Shown: in pieces, positions 11,830-24,147 of the stretch
Numbering within the stretch: the stretch's first letter is position 1
How the letters are laid out: each line of letters opens with the position of its first letter
Origin: Scylla paramamosain
Lineage: Eukaryota; Arthropoda; Malacostraca; Decapoda; Portunidae
Reading direction: 5' to 3'
NCBI RefSeq assembly: GCF_035594125.1
Contig: NC_087190.1
Span: 9,824,104-9,888,103 of the forward strand
DNA: 64,000 nt
Notes under the pieces: model-generated
The model's input: the letters and a program-made list of their open reading frames with translations, nothing else
What the model was told of the DNA's origin: nothing
Database searches by the model: none
Position numbers and translations under genes: made by a program

Positions 11830-12510
11830 ACATATACCTTCTGTCCCTTTCATTTAAAACAACTAAAAGAGCAATTATTTGATCTTTCTCTTCCTCTTCC
11901 CCTGAACTCTTGGCATTGAATTTTTTAAGCATGTCATCAGTATGTTCAAAACTGACATGACTCAAAGTAACGAGACAGTCCCCATCTAATTTGCAGTAAT
12001 GCCTCAACTGATCTCACAGAAAGGCGATTTCTCAGTTTTGAGTGAACAGCATTTATCTGTGAAAAGATTCTTTCCACTGAGGCATTTAAAAAAGGGGGAG
12101 ATGATAATGTCACTGCAAGGCCTGAAACACTTGGGAAACTTTTCTCTCCTGCAGTTTTTCCTTTCAGTCACTTCGCCCCAAAACTCTATTACATTATCTA
12201 GGCAACTTTTGGGCCATTGGTGAAGTCTAAGGTTAATCCATTCATTTTCAAGATCACCCACATCCTCAAATGCAGACCTAAACCTTGCACCAATAGGGGC
12301 AAGAGACTCCTTTGTCAGAGATGTGGCAATAGATGGATGAAAACATTTCACCAAGAGAAGAATGTCTACATTTTCTCGTAACCTCATTGGAACTTGGTTT
12401 ATGATTTCAATTATAAAAGTTTTGGACCTCTTTCATATACTTGATTTGATCTTCATCCACAAAACAAGCAGCTGTAAAGTTTGGGAACTCATAACCAAAG
12501 TTCATTGCAT
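11830..12510 (-). pseudogene. hAT-transposase-like C-terminal remnant, left copy
   Basis: On the minus strand, about 12090-11955 encodes V-E-R-I-F-S-Q-I-N-A-V-H-S-K-L-R-N-R-L, the hallmark of the hAT dimerisation region also found in ZBED-like domesticated proteins. The stretch before it (12387-12004) encodes a 127-residue segment with I-E-F-W-G-E in another frame, and the end (about 11950-11830) has an acidic G-E-E-E-E-K-D tail in a third frame. At least two frameshifts make it a pseudogene. It lies upstream of DnaJ-A, pointing away from it. Confidence 0.7.
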
Positions 12511-12559
12511 CATATGGTCAAAAATTTTAGATTAATCAGATTGGTGGGGCGGTATCCGT

Positions 12560-12750
12560 AGAGCGATGTTGGCGAAACCCGTGTTGCCCCTGTGGTGGTT
12601 TGTTATTTGATACTAGGTAGGTTCTGGTTCTAATGTTGATTATTTTTTTCGAATATTTTACCCGGTACTTCTAGTGATGATACAGGTCTAAAGTTTAATG
12701 GGTCTGTAGTTATTTTGTTGGGTTTAGATATTAGTTTGATTTTTGTATGC
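12560..12750 (-). pseudogene. Non-LTR reverse transcriptase scrap, left copy
   Basis: Minus-strand translation shows L-N-F-R-P-V-S-S-L-E-V-P-G-K-I-F-E-K and further on G-F-R-Q-H-R-S-T-D-T-A, the fingers region of a Jockey-like RT related to LINE-2 of this window (22740-22860). Only about 190 bp remain. It abuts the DnaJ-body fragment on one side and the hAT remnant on the other. Confidence 0.65.
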
Positions 12751-12753
12751 ACT

Positions 12754-12855
12754 GTCTTCCTCCACCACTGGTCCTTCTCTCTGTGCCGCCGCTGCCTTCC
12801 TTCCTCTTCTTACCATGCCTCTTTCTTCTTCAGTTCCTCTCTTCGCTTTCTCTCA
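12754..12855 (-). pseudogene. DnaJ-body fragment upstream of DnaJ-A, opposite strand, left copy
   Basis: The reverse complement closely matches DnaJ-A around 13785-13860: both contain ...GCATGG/GCGTGG...GAAGAGGA...GGAAGGCAGCGGC and CCGGTGGTGG/CCAGTGGTGG blocks. It therefore derives from the charged region just after the J domain. It has no start and a stop (TAA) soon after GCATGG. Its position in divergent orientation next to DnaJ-A suggests an older local inverted duplication. Confidence 0.65.
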
Positions 12856-12865
12856 CATCAGCACG

Positions 12866-13035
12866 TCATGATGTTCACTACACCACCGACGCTCAATTTC
12901 GCTAAAATGATCACTACATTAATTTTGTCACTGTCAAGAATACCCTCACGCAGCATGATGTTCACTAGAACACTTGAGTTTCGCTTTCGTCAGAATCCTC
13001 ACTGCATCAATTTTGTCAAGATTAAAAAGCCCTTA
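12866..13035. repeat. Two-copy tandem duplication (about 87 bp units), left copy
   Basis: CATGATGTTCACTA followed by TTTCGC...ATCACT/CCTCACTACAT...TTTTGTCA occurs at about 12866-12952 and again at about 12954-13035, diverged. It lies 0.3 kb upstream of the DnaJ-A promoter; no function is evident. Confidence 0.65.
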
Positions 13036-13210
13036 CGTTGCGCCGCCTCTACATTAATGGTGTATGTTTCACTGTTCATTGTGTTCCTCGTGTCTGATGT
13101 CTCCACGTGGTGAGTCTGCCCTGTTTTGACCTTCTTCACTTTTAACTCCACTCTCAAGGGAGTTTCCGCACTTCCTCACATTCCTCCTGTCTTGCCTTTC
13201 CTCGCAGGTG

Positions 13211-13357
13211 ATTGGCCAGAATAACGGTCACTGTGGTTCATGTACCTCAAATTGTAGCATCTGATTGGCTGTCTTCCGACAATCTGATTGGTCAGCTCCT
13301 GATCGTGATCCACTGCCTCCGTATAAAAAGGCCAGTATGAGTACCCAGAAATCAGTC
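13211..13357 (+). promoter_or_regulatory. DnaJ-A core promoter: three inverted CCAAT boxes, TATA box, initiator (left)
   Basis: ATTGG (CCAAT on the other strand) occurs at 13211-13215, 13264-13268 and 13287-13291. TATAAAAAG lies at 13322-13330 and the arthropod-type initiator TCAGTC at 13352-13357, placing A+1 (13354) 32 bp after the first T of the TATA box. This is a textbook Pol II spacing. No convincing run of alternating GAA/TTC heat-shock pentamers was found, so heat inducibility cannot be claimed. The right-arm promoter is identical in these elements. Confidence 0.75.
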
Positions 13358-13520
13358 ATCAGAGAGAGAGCGTAGGAGCAACATCTCCCCTGTCGTAACA
13401 GCGTCTTAATTGTCAAGTGTAAATCGTACTCGCGTGTAGTATCATCAGGGAGAAAAATCTATCAGCAAGAAAAAGCGACTAGAAGCAAATTAACAGCGGA
13501 ATACTACGGCAAAAGCAAGG

Positions 13521-14990
13521 ATGAGTCCCCCTTTTGCCGGAAGTATTCACGCTATGCTCGGCGTGGCTCGCGACGCTCCCCTGGAGGAGATCAAGCGGGC
13601 CTATCGACGAAAGGCCCTCGAATTGCACCCCGACAAGAACCCGGGGGACGCAGCTGCTGCAACCGTGCGATTCCAGCAGCTGCAGGCGGCGTACGAGACG
13701 CTCTGCCGCCAGAAGGAGGCCGGCGGGGAGCCACAGGAAAGGCAGGAAAAGAAGGAGGGGGAGTGGAAACGAGAAGAGCAGCAGGAAAAGGCGTGGAAGG
13801 AAGAGGATGGAAGGCAGCGGCAGCGTAAAGAGGAAGACCGGTGGTGGGAAAAGGACGATAAACGGAAGAAGAAAAAGAAAAGGCAGAGAAAGAAGCAGAG
13901 CAGCGAAGCACCGGAGGAGGAGGAGGAGGAGGAGGAGGAGGAGGAGGAGGAAGAGAATGAGGAGAAAGAAAAGGAAGAAGAGGAGGAGCAGGCGGAAGAA
14001 AGGGCGAAGTATTGGGAGGATGAAGAGAGGGGGAAGGACTGGGAAAAGAAGAAAAAGAATGAGAGAAGGCACCGAAAAGATAAGAATCAGATGAACGAAA
14101 ATACATGGGAGAGAAAGTGGAGCAAGAAAACAGCAGAAGAGGAGGAGGAAGAAGGGGAGGAGGAGGAGGAGGAGGAGGAAAAGGTGGGGAAGGAAGAAGA
14201 AAGGCAAATGGACTGGGAGGAAAGAAAGAAACAGGAGACGGGGCCCCGCAAAGACAAGGAGGAAATAAAGAAAGAGAGAGCATGGGAGAGGAAGAGGAAG
14301 AATAAAAGATCAGAGAAGGAAGAGCAGGAGGAGGAGGAGAAGGAGGAGGAGAAGAACTGGAAAGCGGAGAAACCAGTGAGTAAGCAGAATGCAAGGGAGA
14401 GAAGGAAGAAGCGAAGAGAGGAAGAGAGAAAGAGACAACAAGAGGAAGAGGTGAGGATGAGAAGACGGCGACATGAGGAACAGAGAAAGGCGAACGAACG
14501 AAAGAGGGAGATGGAGGAGGAGAAGGAGAAAGAGGAAAGCAGGAGGAGGAAAGAAGAGGAAGAGCGGGAGAAAGAGAGAGTTAAACACCAAGAGAAGGAA
14601 AGGATTAGGCGAGAAGAAGAAGAGAAGGAGAAAGAAAAGGTTAGACGAGAGGAAGAAGAGAGAGAGAAAGAGAGGCTTAGAAGGGAAGAGAAGAAACAAG
14701 AGAACATCAGGCGAGAAAAAGAACAGGAGAGGATGAGAAGGAAGCGACAAACAGAGGAGACAGAAGAAGAGGAAAGGAAGAGAAGGAGAGTAGAAGAGTA
14801 CCAGAAGGAGGAGGAGGAAGGAAATGAAAGCAGTAAACAGGAGGAAGAAGAAGGGAGGTGGGATGGAGGGAGAAGGAGGCTGCAGAGGACGTTGAAGGCA
14901 GTGAGGCAGAGAAGGAAGAGAGAGGGGATAAAGAGACGCGGCGAGGAGAGAGTGAGACGCCAGCAGGAATTGGAGGAAAAATTGAGGTAA
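13521..14990 (+). CDS. DnaJ-A: J-domain protein with long charged coiled-coil tail, left copy, truncated
   Basis: 489 residues, intronless. J domain at about residues 6-62 with helix II E-I-K-R-A-Y-R-R-K-A-L-E-L, the H-P-D motif at 36-38 that stimulates Hsp70 ATPase, and helix III F-Q-Q-L-Q-A-A-Y-E-T-L. There is no Gly/Phe region, zinc finger or DnaJ C-terminal barrel, so it is class C-like. The rest is almost entirely Glu, Lys, Arg and Gln, including 14 consecutive Glu (132-145), and should form a long charged helix or coiled coil. ATG 13521 is chosen because it starts the J domain and lies 167 bp after the initiator. TAA 14988-14990 replaces CAA found in the right arm and removes 93 residues. 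Whether this allele is expressed or functional is unknown. Confidence 0.75.
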   Translation: MSPPFAGSIHAMLGVARDAPLEEIKRAYRRKALELHPDKNPGDAAAATVRFQQLQAAYETLCRQKEAGGEPQERQEKKEGEWKREEQQEKAWKEEDGRQRQRKEEDRWWEKDDKRKKKKKRQRKKQSSEAPEEEEEEEEEEEEEENEEKEKEEEEEQAEERAKYWEDEERGKDWEKKKKNERRHRKDKNQMNENTWERKWSKKTAEEEEEEGEEEEEEEEKVGKEEERQMDWEERKKQETGPRKDKEEIKKERAWERKRKNKRSEKEEQEEEEKEEEKNWKAEKPVSKQNARERRKKRREEERKRQQEEEVRMRRRRHEEQRKANERKREMEEEKEKEESRRRKEEEEREKERVKHQEKERIRREEEEKEKEKVRREEEEREKERLRREEKKQENIRREKEQERMRRKRQTEETEEEERKRRRVEEYQKEEEEGNESSKQEEEEGRWDGGRRRLQRTLKAVRQRRKREGIKRRGEERVRRQQELEEKLR

Positions 14991-15272
14991 CACCTGGAGG
15001 AGGAAAGGAGGAAGCAGCAAGAGGTGGAGGGAATAAGACAGGAGGAAAAGATGGAAAGGATGAGAAGAGAACATGAGGAAGAGAGGAGGGAACAGGAAGA
15101 GAGAGAAAGGGAAGAGAAAGGACAGGAAGAACACGCAGGACGGGACAGAAAACGAGACGATGAATGCAATAAGCGGCCTTTGCGTTGGAAGAAAATAGCG
15201 TTTGGTTTTAAAGAAATCGTTCAAAAATTCTGGAAAAAAATAAAAATTAAAAAATCGAAAAAAAAAGACTGA
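14991..15272 (+). pseudogene. DnaJ-A C-terminal coding remnant after the stop, left copy
   Basis: The frame stays open for 93 further codons to TGA 15270-15272 and matches the right-arm protein. It encodes more Glu/Arg/Gln-rich helix and a final basic, aromatic tail with F-G-F-K and Q-K-F-W-K-K blocks ending in a Lys/Ser cluster. The intact frame suggests that the stop is recent. Confidence 0.8.
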
Positions 15273-15401
15273 ATAAGACTGAATAAGTAAAGATAGAAAA
15301 AAATGGATGAGTAGTGAATAGTGATGGCAGTGTTAGGTGATGGCTTGGAATGTTGTGTTGCTGTTATGATGCCCTGATATAACAACAGAAAAGTCAATAA
15401 A
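15273..15401 (+). terminator. DnaJ-A 3' UTR end with poly(A) signal, left
   Basis: Contains GATGAGTAGTGA, GTGTTAGGTGATGGCTTGG and AATAAA at 15396-15401, after which the A-rich satellite begins at once. The same 3' module recurs at 16410, 19795 and 26636. Confidence 0.7.
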
Positions 15402-17425
<2,024 letters not shown>

Positions 17426-17428
17426 GTA

Positions 17429-17736
17429 CATAAGAACATAAGAAATAAGGGAAGCTGCAAGAAGCGACCAGGCTTACACGTGGCAGTCCCTGTATGAAAC
17501 ACTCCTACCTATTTCCATCTGTTATCCCCATCCATTAACTTGTCTAATCTTCTCTTAAAGCTCTCTAGTGTCCTAGCACTAACTACATGATTACTGAGTC
17601 CGTTCCACTCATCTACCACTCTATTTGAGAACCAATTTTTTCCTATCTCCTTCCTAAACCTAAATTTTTCAAGCTTGAACCCGTTATTTCTTGTTCTGAA
17701 CCCGTTATTTCTTGTTCAATCTTATGTAATCTTATG
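17429..17736 (-). mobile_element. 3'-end fragment of another LINE, left
   Basis: The minus strand encodes F-R-F-R-K-E-I-G-K-N-W-F-S-N-R-V-V-D-E-W-N-G-L and S-F-K-R-R-L-D-K-L, the ORF2 C terminus typical of Jockey-like LINEs, then a 3' UTR ending in TTCTTATGTTCTTATGT. The end has a 21-bp direct duplication (GAACCCGTTATTTCTTGTTCT, 17679-17718). Inserted within the satellite. Confidence 0.75.
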
Positions 17737-17989
17737 ATGTACTGAAAGAAAAAAATCAATAAAAATATAATAAATTGAGAAAAGGAAAAAAATGTAGAAA
17801 CAGATATAGAATATAGAAAATAGATATTAAGAGTATACACCAAAAGAAAAAAAATATATAACAAATTAAGAAAAGGCGAACAAAAAAAAAAAATATATAG
17901 AAATAGATATAGAAAGTAAATAGCTAAATGCATAATACACTTAAAGAAAAAAAAAGGGAAAATCAATAAAAATATAATAAGTTAAGGAA
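17737..17989. repeat. A-rich satellite, block 2 (left)
   Basis: Same unit landmarks as block 1 (TAGATATTAAGAGTA, AATAAATTGAGAAAAG), two to three units between the LINE fragment and the RT fragment. Confidence 0.8.
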
Positions 17990-18865
17990 AGACGATGGAT
18001 GACATAGATGCAGTAATGAAGTGTTACAAAAGGGGACATAGACAACCAGGAGAAGGAGACACAATGGGATACGCGGATGATACAGCCGTATGGAGTGACG
18101 ACAGGCAAGACTTGGAAGGACCACTGTTGACATTCATGAGGTACTGACAAATGCACGTTTAAAGATGAAGGTGAAAAAAAAAACAAATAAATAATGAAAT
18201 TCTGTAGAGGGGAATAAGAAGACTTCGTGGTGGAAATACAGGGAAGCAGAGTCAAAGACGTCGAAGAAGTTAAATACTTAGGAAGTGTATTTACAACAAA
18301 AGGAAATAATAAACAAGAAATAACCGATAGAATAGTGCAATATACTAAATGAACAGGAGCATTATGTCCACTACTGAAGGATGCACATGTACCTCTAACA
18401 GCCAAGAAAATTATGTTTGAAAGTGTTTTGACTCCAACTCTAACGTGTGGCTCATAACAAGGACAACAGACAAGAAGGAGAGAAGCAGGACACAAGCAGC
18501 GCAGTGACAGTTTTAAGACTGATTACAGGAAAGACAAGAAGAGATAAAATCAGAAATAATTAAATCAGAAAAGATATTGGAGTTGTTTCAGTGTTCAGCA
18601 AAATAGACGCGGCTCAGGTGAGGTGGCTGGGACATCTTGAGAAGATGGACGAGGCAAGAATTGCCAAAAGAAAATGGAATGGGGACCAAACAGTAATAGG
18701 CCGAGGGGAAGACCCAAGAAAAGATGGAGAGATGCTGTTAAGGAGACACTGGATAGATACAACATGGCAGAAATACAGAAACTTAGAAGACAAGGGACTA
18801 AGCAAGACAGACGAGAATGGATGAGGAGGCTTGCCCCACTGGCAGAGATTCATCTCTAACTGGGA
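17990..18865 (+). pseudogene. Non-LTR RT fragment within satellite, copy 1 (left)
   Basis: Starts with a palm-region segment D-D-I-D-A-V-M-K-C, then the catalytic G-Y-A-D-D (YADD 18070-18081) and later V-K-Y-L-G-S-V-F. The distal part (18591-18865) encodes V-R-W-L-G-H-L-E-K-M-D and R-P-R-G-R-P-K-K-R-W-R-D, a combination common at the C terminus of RTE/L1-like ORF2 proteins. Multiple frameshifts; the endonuclease and RT fingers are missing. Confidence 0.75.
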
Positions 18866-19794
18866 GCCGAAGTAAGAAGTAAAGCAAGATATAGAAAATA
18901 GATATCAACAGTAACCTTAAAGATACACTCAAAGAAAAAAGTCAATACAAGTATAGGAAATTAAAAAAGGACGAAAAAAAAAAGATATATATAGAGGAAA
19001 TAGATATTAAGAATAACTCAAGAAACAAAAAAAAAAAAATCAATAAAGATGAAATAAATTAATAAAAGTAAAAAAAAAAATACAAAAATAGATACAGATA
19101 TACAAAACATTTACTAAGTGTTACCCTAAGTAACACTAAAAGAAAAATCAATAAAAATTAAATAAATTAAGAAAAGACGAAAAAAATAAATATACAAAAC
19201 AGATATTAAGAGTACCCTTAAGATACACTAAAACAAAACAAAAAAAAAATCAATAAAAAATTAAATAAATTAAGAAAAGAAGATAAAAAAAGATATAGAT
19301 ATAGAAAATAGATATTAAGAGTAACCTTAAGATACACTAAAAGAAAGTCAATAAAAATTAAATAAATTAAGAAAAGAAAAAATACAAAGAAATAAACACA
19401 AAAAAGAGATATTAAGAGTAAACTTAAGATACAATTAAAGAAAAAATAAATGAAAATATAGTGAATTAAGAAAAGGAAAAAATGTAGAAATAGAGAATAT
19501 AGAAAATAGATACTAAGAGTAAAACGAAAAATATAAGTAAAAATTAAATAAATTAAGAAAAGAACAAAATATAGAAATAGATATAAATATTAAGACTAAC
19601 CTCCAGATATTCCAAACGAAACAAAAAAATAAATAAAATATAATAAGTTAAGAAAAGACGAAGTAAAAATATAGATATAGAAAATAGATATCAAGAGTAA
19701 ACTCAAGATGTAATAAAAGAAAAAAGTCAATAAAAATTCAATTGATTGAAAGAAAAAGAGAAGAGAAAAGAAAAGAAAAGCAAAGAGAAAAGAC

Positions 19795-19897
19795 AGGATG
19801 AGTAGTGACGAGTGGTGTAATGGCAGTGTTAGATGATGACTTGCAATGTTACGTTGCTGTTATGGTGTCAAAATATAATAACACAAAAGTCAATAAA
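19795..19897 (+). repeat. Isolated DnaJ 3'-end module, copy 3 (left)
   Basis: GGATGAGTAGTGACGAGTGG, GTTAGATGATGACTTGCAATG and AATAAA at 19892-19897 match the DnaJ 3' UTR end. No coding sequence is attached. Confidence 0.75.
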
Positions 19898-20376
19898 AAG
19901 AAAAAAAATAAAGAAAATAAAAGATACAGAAATAGATATAGATGTGGAAAATAGATATTAAGAGTAACCTTAAGAGGCACAAAAAAAACACAATAAAAAA
20001 ATCTAATAAATTAAGAAAAAGACAAAAAAATATATATAGACATAGACAATAGATATAAACAGTAACCTTAAGATAGATTTAAAAGAAAATACATTAATTA
20101 AAAAATATATAGAAAATAGATATTAAGAGTAAATTTAAGATACATTAAAAGAAAAAAATCTGAAAAAAATATAATAATTAAGAAAAGAAAAAAAAGATTA
20201 GAAATATATATAAAAAATAGGTATTAAGAGTAAACTTAAGATGCACAAAAAATTATTAAAAAAATATGATAATCTATGAAAAGACGAAAAAAAGAAATAA
20301 ATATATAGAAAATAAGAGTAAATTTAAGATAAACAGGAAGATCAATAAAAAATATAATAAAATCAAGAAAAGAAAA

Positions 20377-20522
<146 letters not shown>

Positions 20523-20999
20523 ATGTAGATATAGATATAGAAAGTAGATATTAAGAGTAACCTTAAGATACACTAGAAGAAAACTATTAATGGAATATAA
20601 TAAATAAGGAAAAGACGAAAAAAAAAAAGATACATATAGAAAATAGATACTAAAAGTAAACTTAAGGTGCACTAAAAGAAAAAGAAATAAAAATTAAATA
20701 AATAAAAAATATAGCTATGAAATAGCTATTAGGAGTAAATTTAATCTTCATTAAAAGAAAAAAAATCAATAAAACAATAAATTAAGAAAAGAAAAAAAAA
20801 AGATGTAGAAACAGATATAGAACATAAAAAAATAGACATTAAGAGTAACCTTAAGATACACCAAAAGAAAAAGAAACAAAAATATAATAAACTGAGAAAA
20901 GGCGAAAAAAAAAACATAGAAATAGCTATACGAAATAAATATTGACTAAATTCAAAATACAGTAAAAGAAAAGAAAATCAATAAAAAATATAATAAATA

Positions 21000-21535
21000 A
21001 AGGAAAGACGATGGATGACATGGATGCAATAATGAAGTGTTACAAAAGGGGACATAGACAACCAGGAGAAGGAGACACAATGGGATACGCGGATGATACA
21101 GCCGTATGGAGTGACGACAGGCAAGACTTGGAAGGAGCACTGTTGACATTCACGAGGTACTGACAAATGCACGTTTAAAGACGAATGTGGACAAAAAAAA
21201 AAATAAATAAATAAAAGTCTGTAGAGGGGAATAAGAAGACTTCGTGGTGGAAATACAGGGAAGCAGAGTCAAAGACGTCGAAGTGAAATACTTAGGAAGT
21301 GTATTTACAACAAAAGGAAATAATAAACAAGAAATAATCGATAGAATACTGCAATATAATAAATGAACAGGAGTATTATGTCCACTACTGAAGGATGCAC
21401 ATGTACCTCTAACAGCCAAGAAAATTATGTTTGAAAGTGTTTTGACTCCAACTCTAACGTGTGGCTCGTAACAAGGACAACAGACAAGAAGGAGAGAAGC
21501 AGGACACAAGCAGCGCAGTGACAGTTTTAAGACCA
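21000..21535 (+). pseudogene. Non-LTR RT fragment within satellite, copy 2 (left)
   Basis: Direct repeat of 17990-18525 with few differences (YADD 21086-21097). It stops abruptly after TTTTAAGAC at 21535, where LINE-2 begins, so LINE-2 replaced or truncated the distal part. Confidence 0.8.
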
Positions 21536-22034
21536 TACATTCCAATCCAAGACTTCACCTCTTCCGCAGACTCTTCCGCAGAAACATGCCAGTTTACTTA
21601 ATTGCCGACCTTAACGCCAACCACCCCATCCTTGGCACTCAGCTTAGCACATTAATTAAAAACAAGACGATTCAACATATTGGCTCTCCTTTTCCTACTT
21701 TTTCACCCATCGGAGAGGAACAAATTCTGACTTAATACTCACAAATTAACAAAACTCATCACAACACTCATATTTCACAGGGACGTCTCACAAGTGACCA
21801 CATCCCAATTTACCTTACTCTTCCGTCAACCTTACTATTTCGTCTTCACCCATTTATGTACCAATACCTCCCAGACCTGACTTTAAAAGAGCAAGGTGGA
21901 GCCTGTTCCAAGAAAGCACTGACAACAATACTAAACACAATAACCTAGACAACATTGCCCTCGAGGTAATAGACACACCAATCACATACTGCCACAAAAT
22001 CACTGAAACTTCAATAGACGCACACATTCCTTGC

Positions 22035-22592
22035 ATGCACCTGCGCCCTCTACCACACCCCAACCTCAGCTATCGCACACAAAAAATAATCTCTCAATTT
22101 AACGCAATAAAACACCACTCAACAGTTTACGGCTGGACACCACACCACTTCTTAACCTATAAAACCATAAAAACTTATCTATCCGAAGCTCTTATTATAA
22201 ATTCCAACGAAAGCTGGAGCAAAATTCTACAAAACATCGCTGCAAGCTTCCCTAACCCAGAGTTCTTTTGGAAAAAAAATAAGAACCTGACAGGACAGTC
22301 CATTCCAGAAGCCCACTACCTAATTAACTCCCGCAACACCAAAGTATTCTCTACGCCAGACAAAGAAGAGCTGCACAGACAACACTGGTCCAGGATTTTC
22401 AGCCAAGACGATAACGAAGATAAAGTAGAACAGGAAGAACCCCACGAAGTATTTGAATACCTACACAACAACCTAGATAGAATCACACCATTTCACAACG
22501 CAGACATCAGCAGGCTAAACAACCCACAACTGGACCAAGAAATAACCACACAAGACATCAAGCAAATTTGCAATCATACCAAAAAGACATGA
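22035..22592 (+). pseudogene. LINE-2 endonuclease-RT linker region, left copy
   Basis: 185-codon open stretch of the LINE-2 ORF2 between endonuclease and RT. It has no catalytic motif. The next segment (T-R-K-G..) is in another frame after TGA 22590-22592. Sequence is the same in the right arm (43248-42691). Confidence 0.7.
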
Positions 22593-22949
22593 CCCGGAAG
22601 GAAAGGCGTTAACAAAACCATCCTTAACAAATTACCTGAATCCGCATTTAACCACCTCAGACATTTTTAATGCATGCCTCTCATCTAGTTACTTCCCAGA
22701 CCACTAGAAAGCTTCAATTATTAATACCCAAAGCTGATAAATCTCCACACCAGGTCGAAAACTATAGACCAGTTTCACTTCTGGAAGTCCCTGGAAAAAA
22801 CTTTTGAAAGAATTATCAACAACAGATTACGAAAACACCTAGAAATAAATAATCTCTATAACGAAAATTTAGTGTGGGTTTAGCATGGGGAAAGGCACTC
22901 ATATGGCCTTAGCATTAATCACCGAGCAAATAGCTCAATACAAAGCCAA

Positions 22950-23499
22950 CAGAGGCAGTGCCATATAATCTTACGTGATATATCCAAAGCATTCGACAAA
23001 GCGTGGCATAACGGTTTGAAATACAAAACACTACATCTGCAACTTCCATCAACCATTGAACGACTTCTCTGTGACTTCCTGAATGATGGGAAAGCCCGCG
23101 TCAAAATAAATAATTACACAGGTCCAAACATCAACTTAGAGTGTGGAGTGCCTCAGGGCAGTGTGCTTTCGCCAACCCTCTTCACCATATATACCAATGA
23201 CATCAGAAAACCCTACAAAGGTATATATATACATATATATCACTTATGCAGATGACATGACACAAGTTATTGGATATCAAGGAAGATCTAAATCTATAAT
23301 AAATATCATCACTGAGAGAGAAATAATAAAGATCAATAAATTTGAGGAAAAATGCAAAATAAAAACTAACATACAGAAGTCCACTCCGTTACACTTCGAC
23401 GCCAGAGTCACACACCCACTAAATATAAATGGCACTGAAATAGAATTTAAATCTACTGGAAAAGACCATTGGCCTCAAAATCAACAGTTACGGATATAA
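22950..23499 (+). pseudogene. LINE-2 RT palm, left copy
   Basis: Two overlapping frames: one carries K-A-F-D-K-A-W-H and C-G-V-P-Q-G-S-V-L-S-P (to 23255), the other Y-A-D-D (23245-23256) and the following helix. The shift is at the ATATATATACATATAT stretch (23222-23240), which looks like a microsatellite-like expansion inside the coding region. Confidence 0.8.
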
Positions 23500-24147
23500 A
23501 ACAAACACCATAAAAAGAAAGAATAAAGCCAATGCTGCACTAAGGAAATTATATATTCTACGAGATCTACCAACCAAAATTAAAACACGCCTGGTTAAAG
23601 CATTAGTAATACCCATTTTAGAATATCCCCCTGTCCCTGTTTATGTATTATCCACTACCCAGATTAGTATTCTACAGAAGTACAAAATAGACTACTTCGC
23701 TTCGCTGCAGGTCAAAAGTACCCACATACACTCACCACAGAGGAAATTCATAAAGCTACCAAAACACAACCTATAAATATCAAACTTCACGAACAGGCAG
23801 CAAAAGTCTGGACACCATTACACCTGGACGATCATTATATCTATAAAAATCTAATTCATGCTCAAGTAAACATAGAAGGATATAATAAAAATCTCCCGAG
23901 CAGTTTATCTAGTATACAAACTTGCCCGACTCCTCAGTTTCACACAACCACATCTCAGTCGCTAAAACACCTCGAGTCTCCACACCACATGAATAATCCT
24001 TCAGTTTACACTTAACAAGTCAGTACTTACTAGGTATTCCTACTTACCTTTCCCAGCACTGCTCTGTCTCAGACTTACAGGATGATGAAACAAAGTGACT
24101 GGATAAACAGTTTATTAAATCTTCTTTATTGCATACAAAAAAAAAAA

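Larger units (their letters stand above)
21536..24147 (+). mobile_element. LINE-2 of this window: Jockey-like non-LTR retrotransposon, left copy, decayed
   Basis: Holds an endonuclease remnant (about 21590-21850: L-N-A-N-H-P-I-L-G, S-D-H-I-P), an RT N-terminal linker (22035-22592), RT fingers (N-Y-R-P-V-S-L-L-E-V near 22760), RT palm (A-F-D-K-A-W-H; G-V-P-Q-G-S-V-L-S-P; YADD 23245-23256) and a C-terminal part to about 24010. A short poly(A) closes at about 24147. Stops and frameshifts are frequent, including a small TA-rich insertion just before YADD. Confidence 0.85.

Noticed and set aside
12715..13113. 132-codon open frame upstream of DnaJ-A on the plus strand
   Set aside because: It runs across the DnaJ-body scrap (antisense) and the tandem duplication, has no recognisable domain and ends before the promoter.
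13100..13350. Heat-shock elements upstream of DnaJ-A
   Set aside because: Single GAA or TTC triplets occur, but no contiguous alternating array of pentamers was found.
14087..15169. Long Ser/Leu-rich open frames on the strand opposite DnaJ-A (also 13479-14207, 14310-15224 and mirrors)
   Set aside because: They are mirror readings of the polypurine charged region; antisense of GAR-type codons lacks stops by composition. No domain, promoter or start context.
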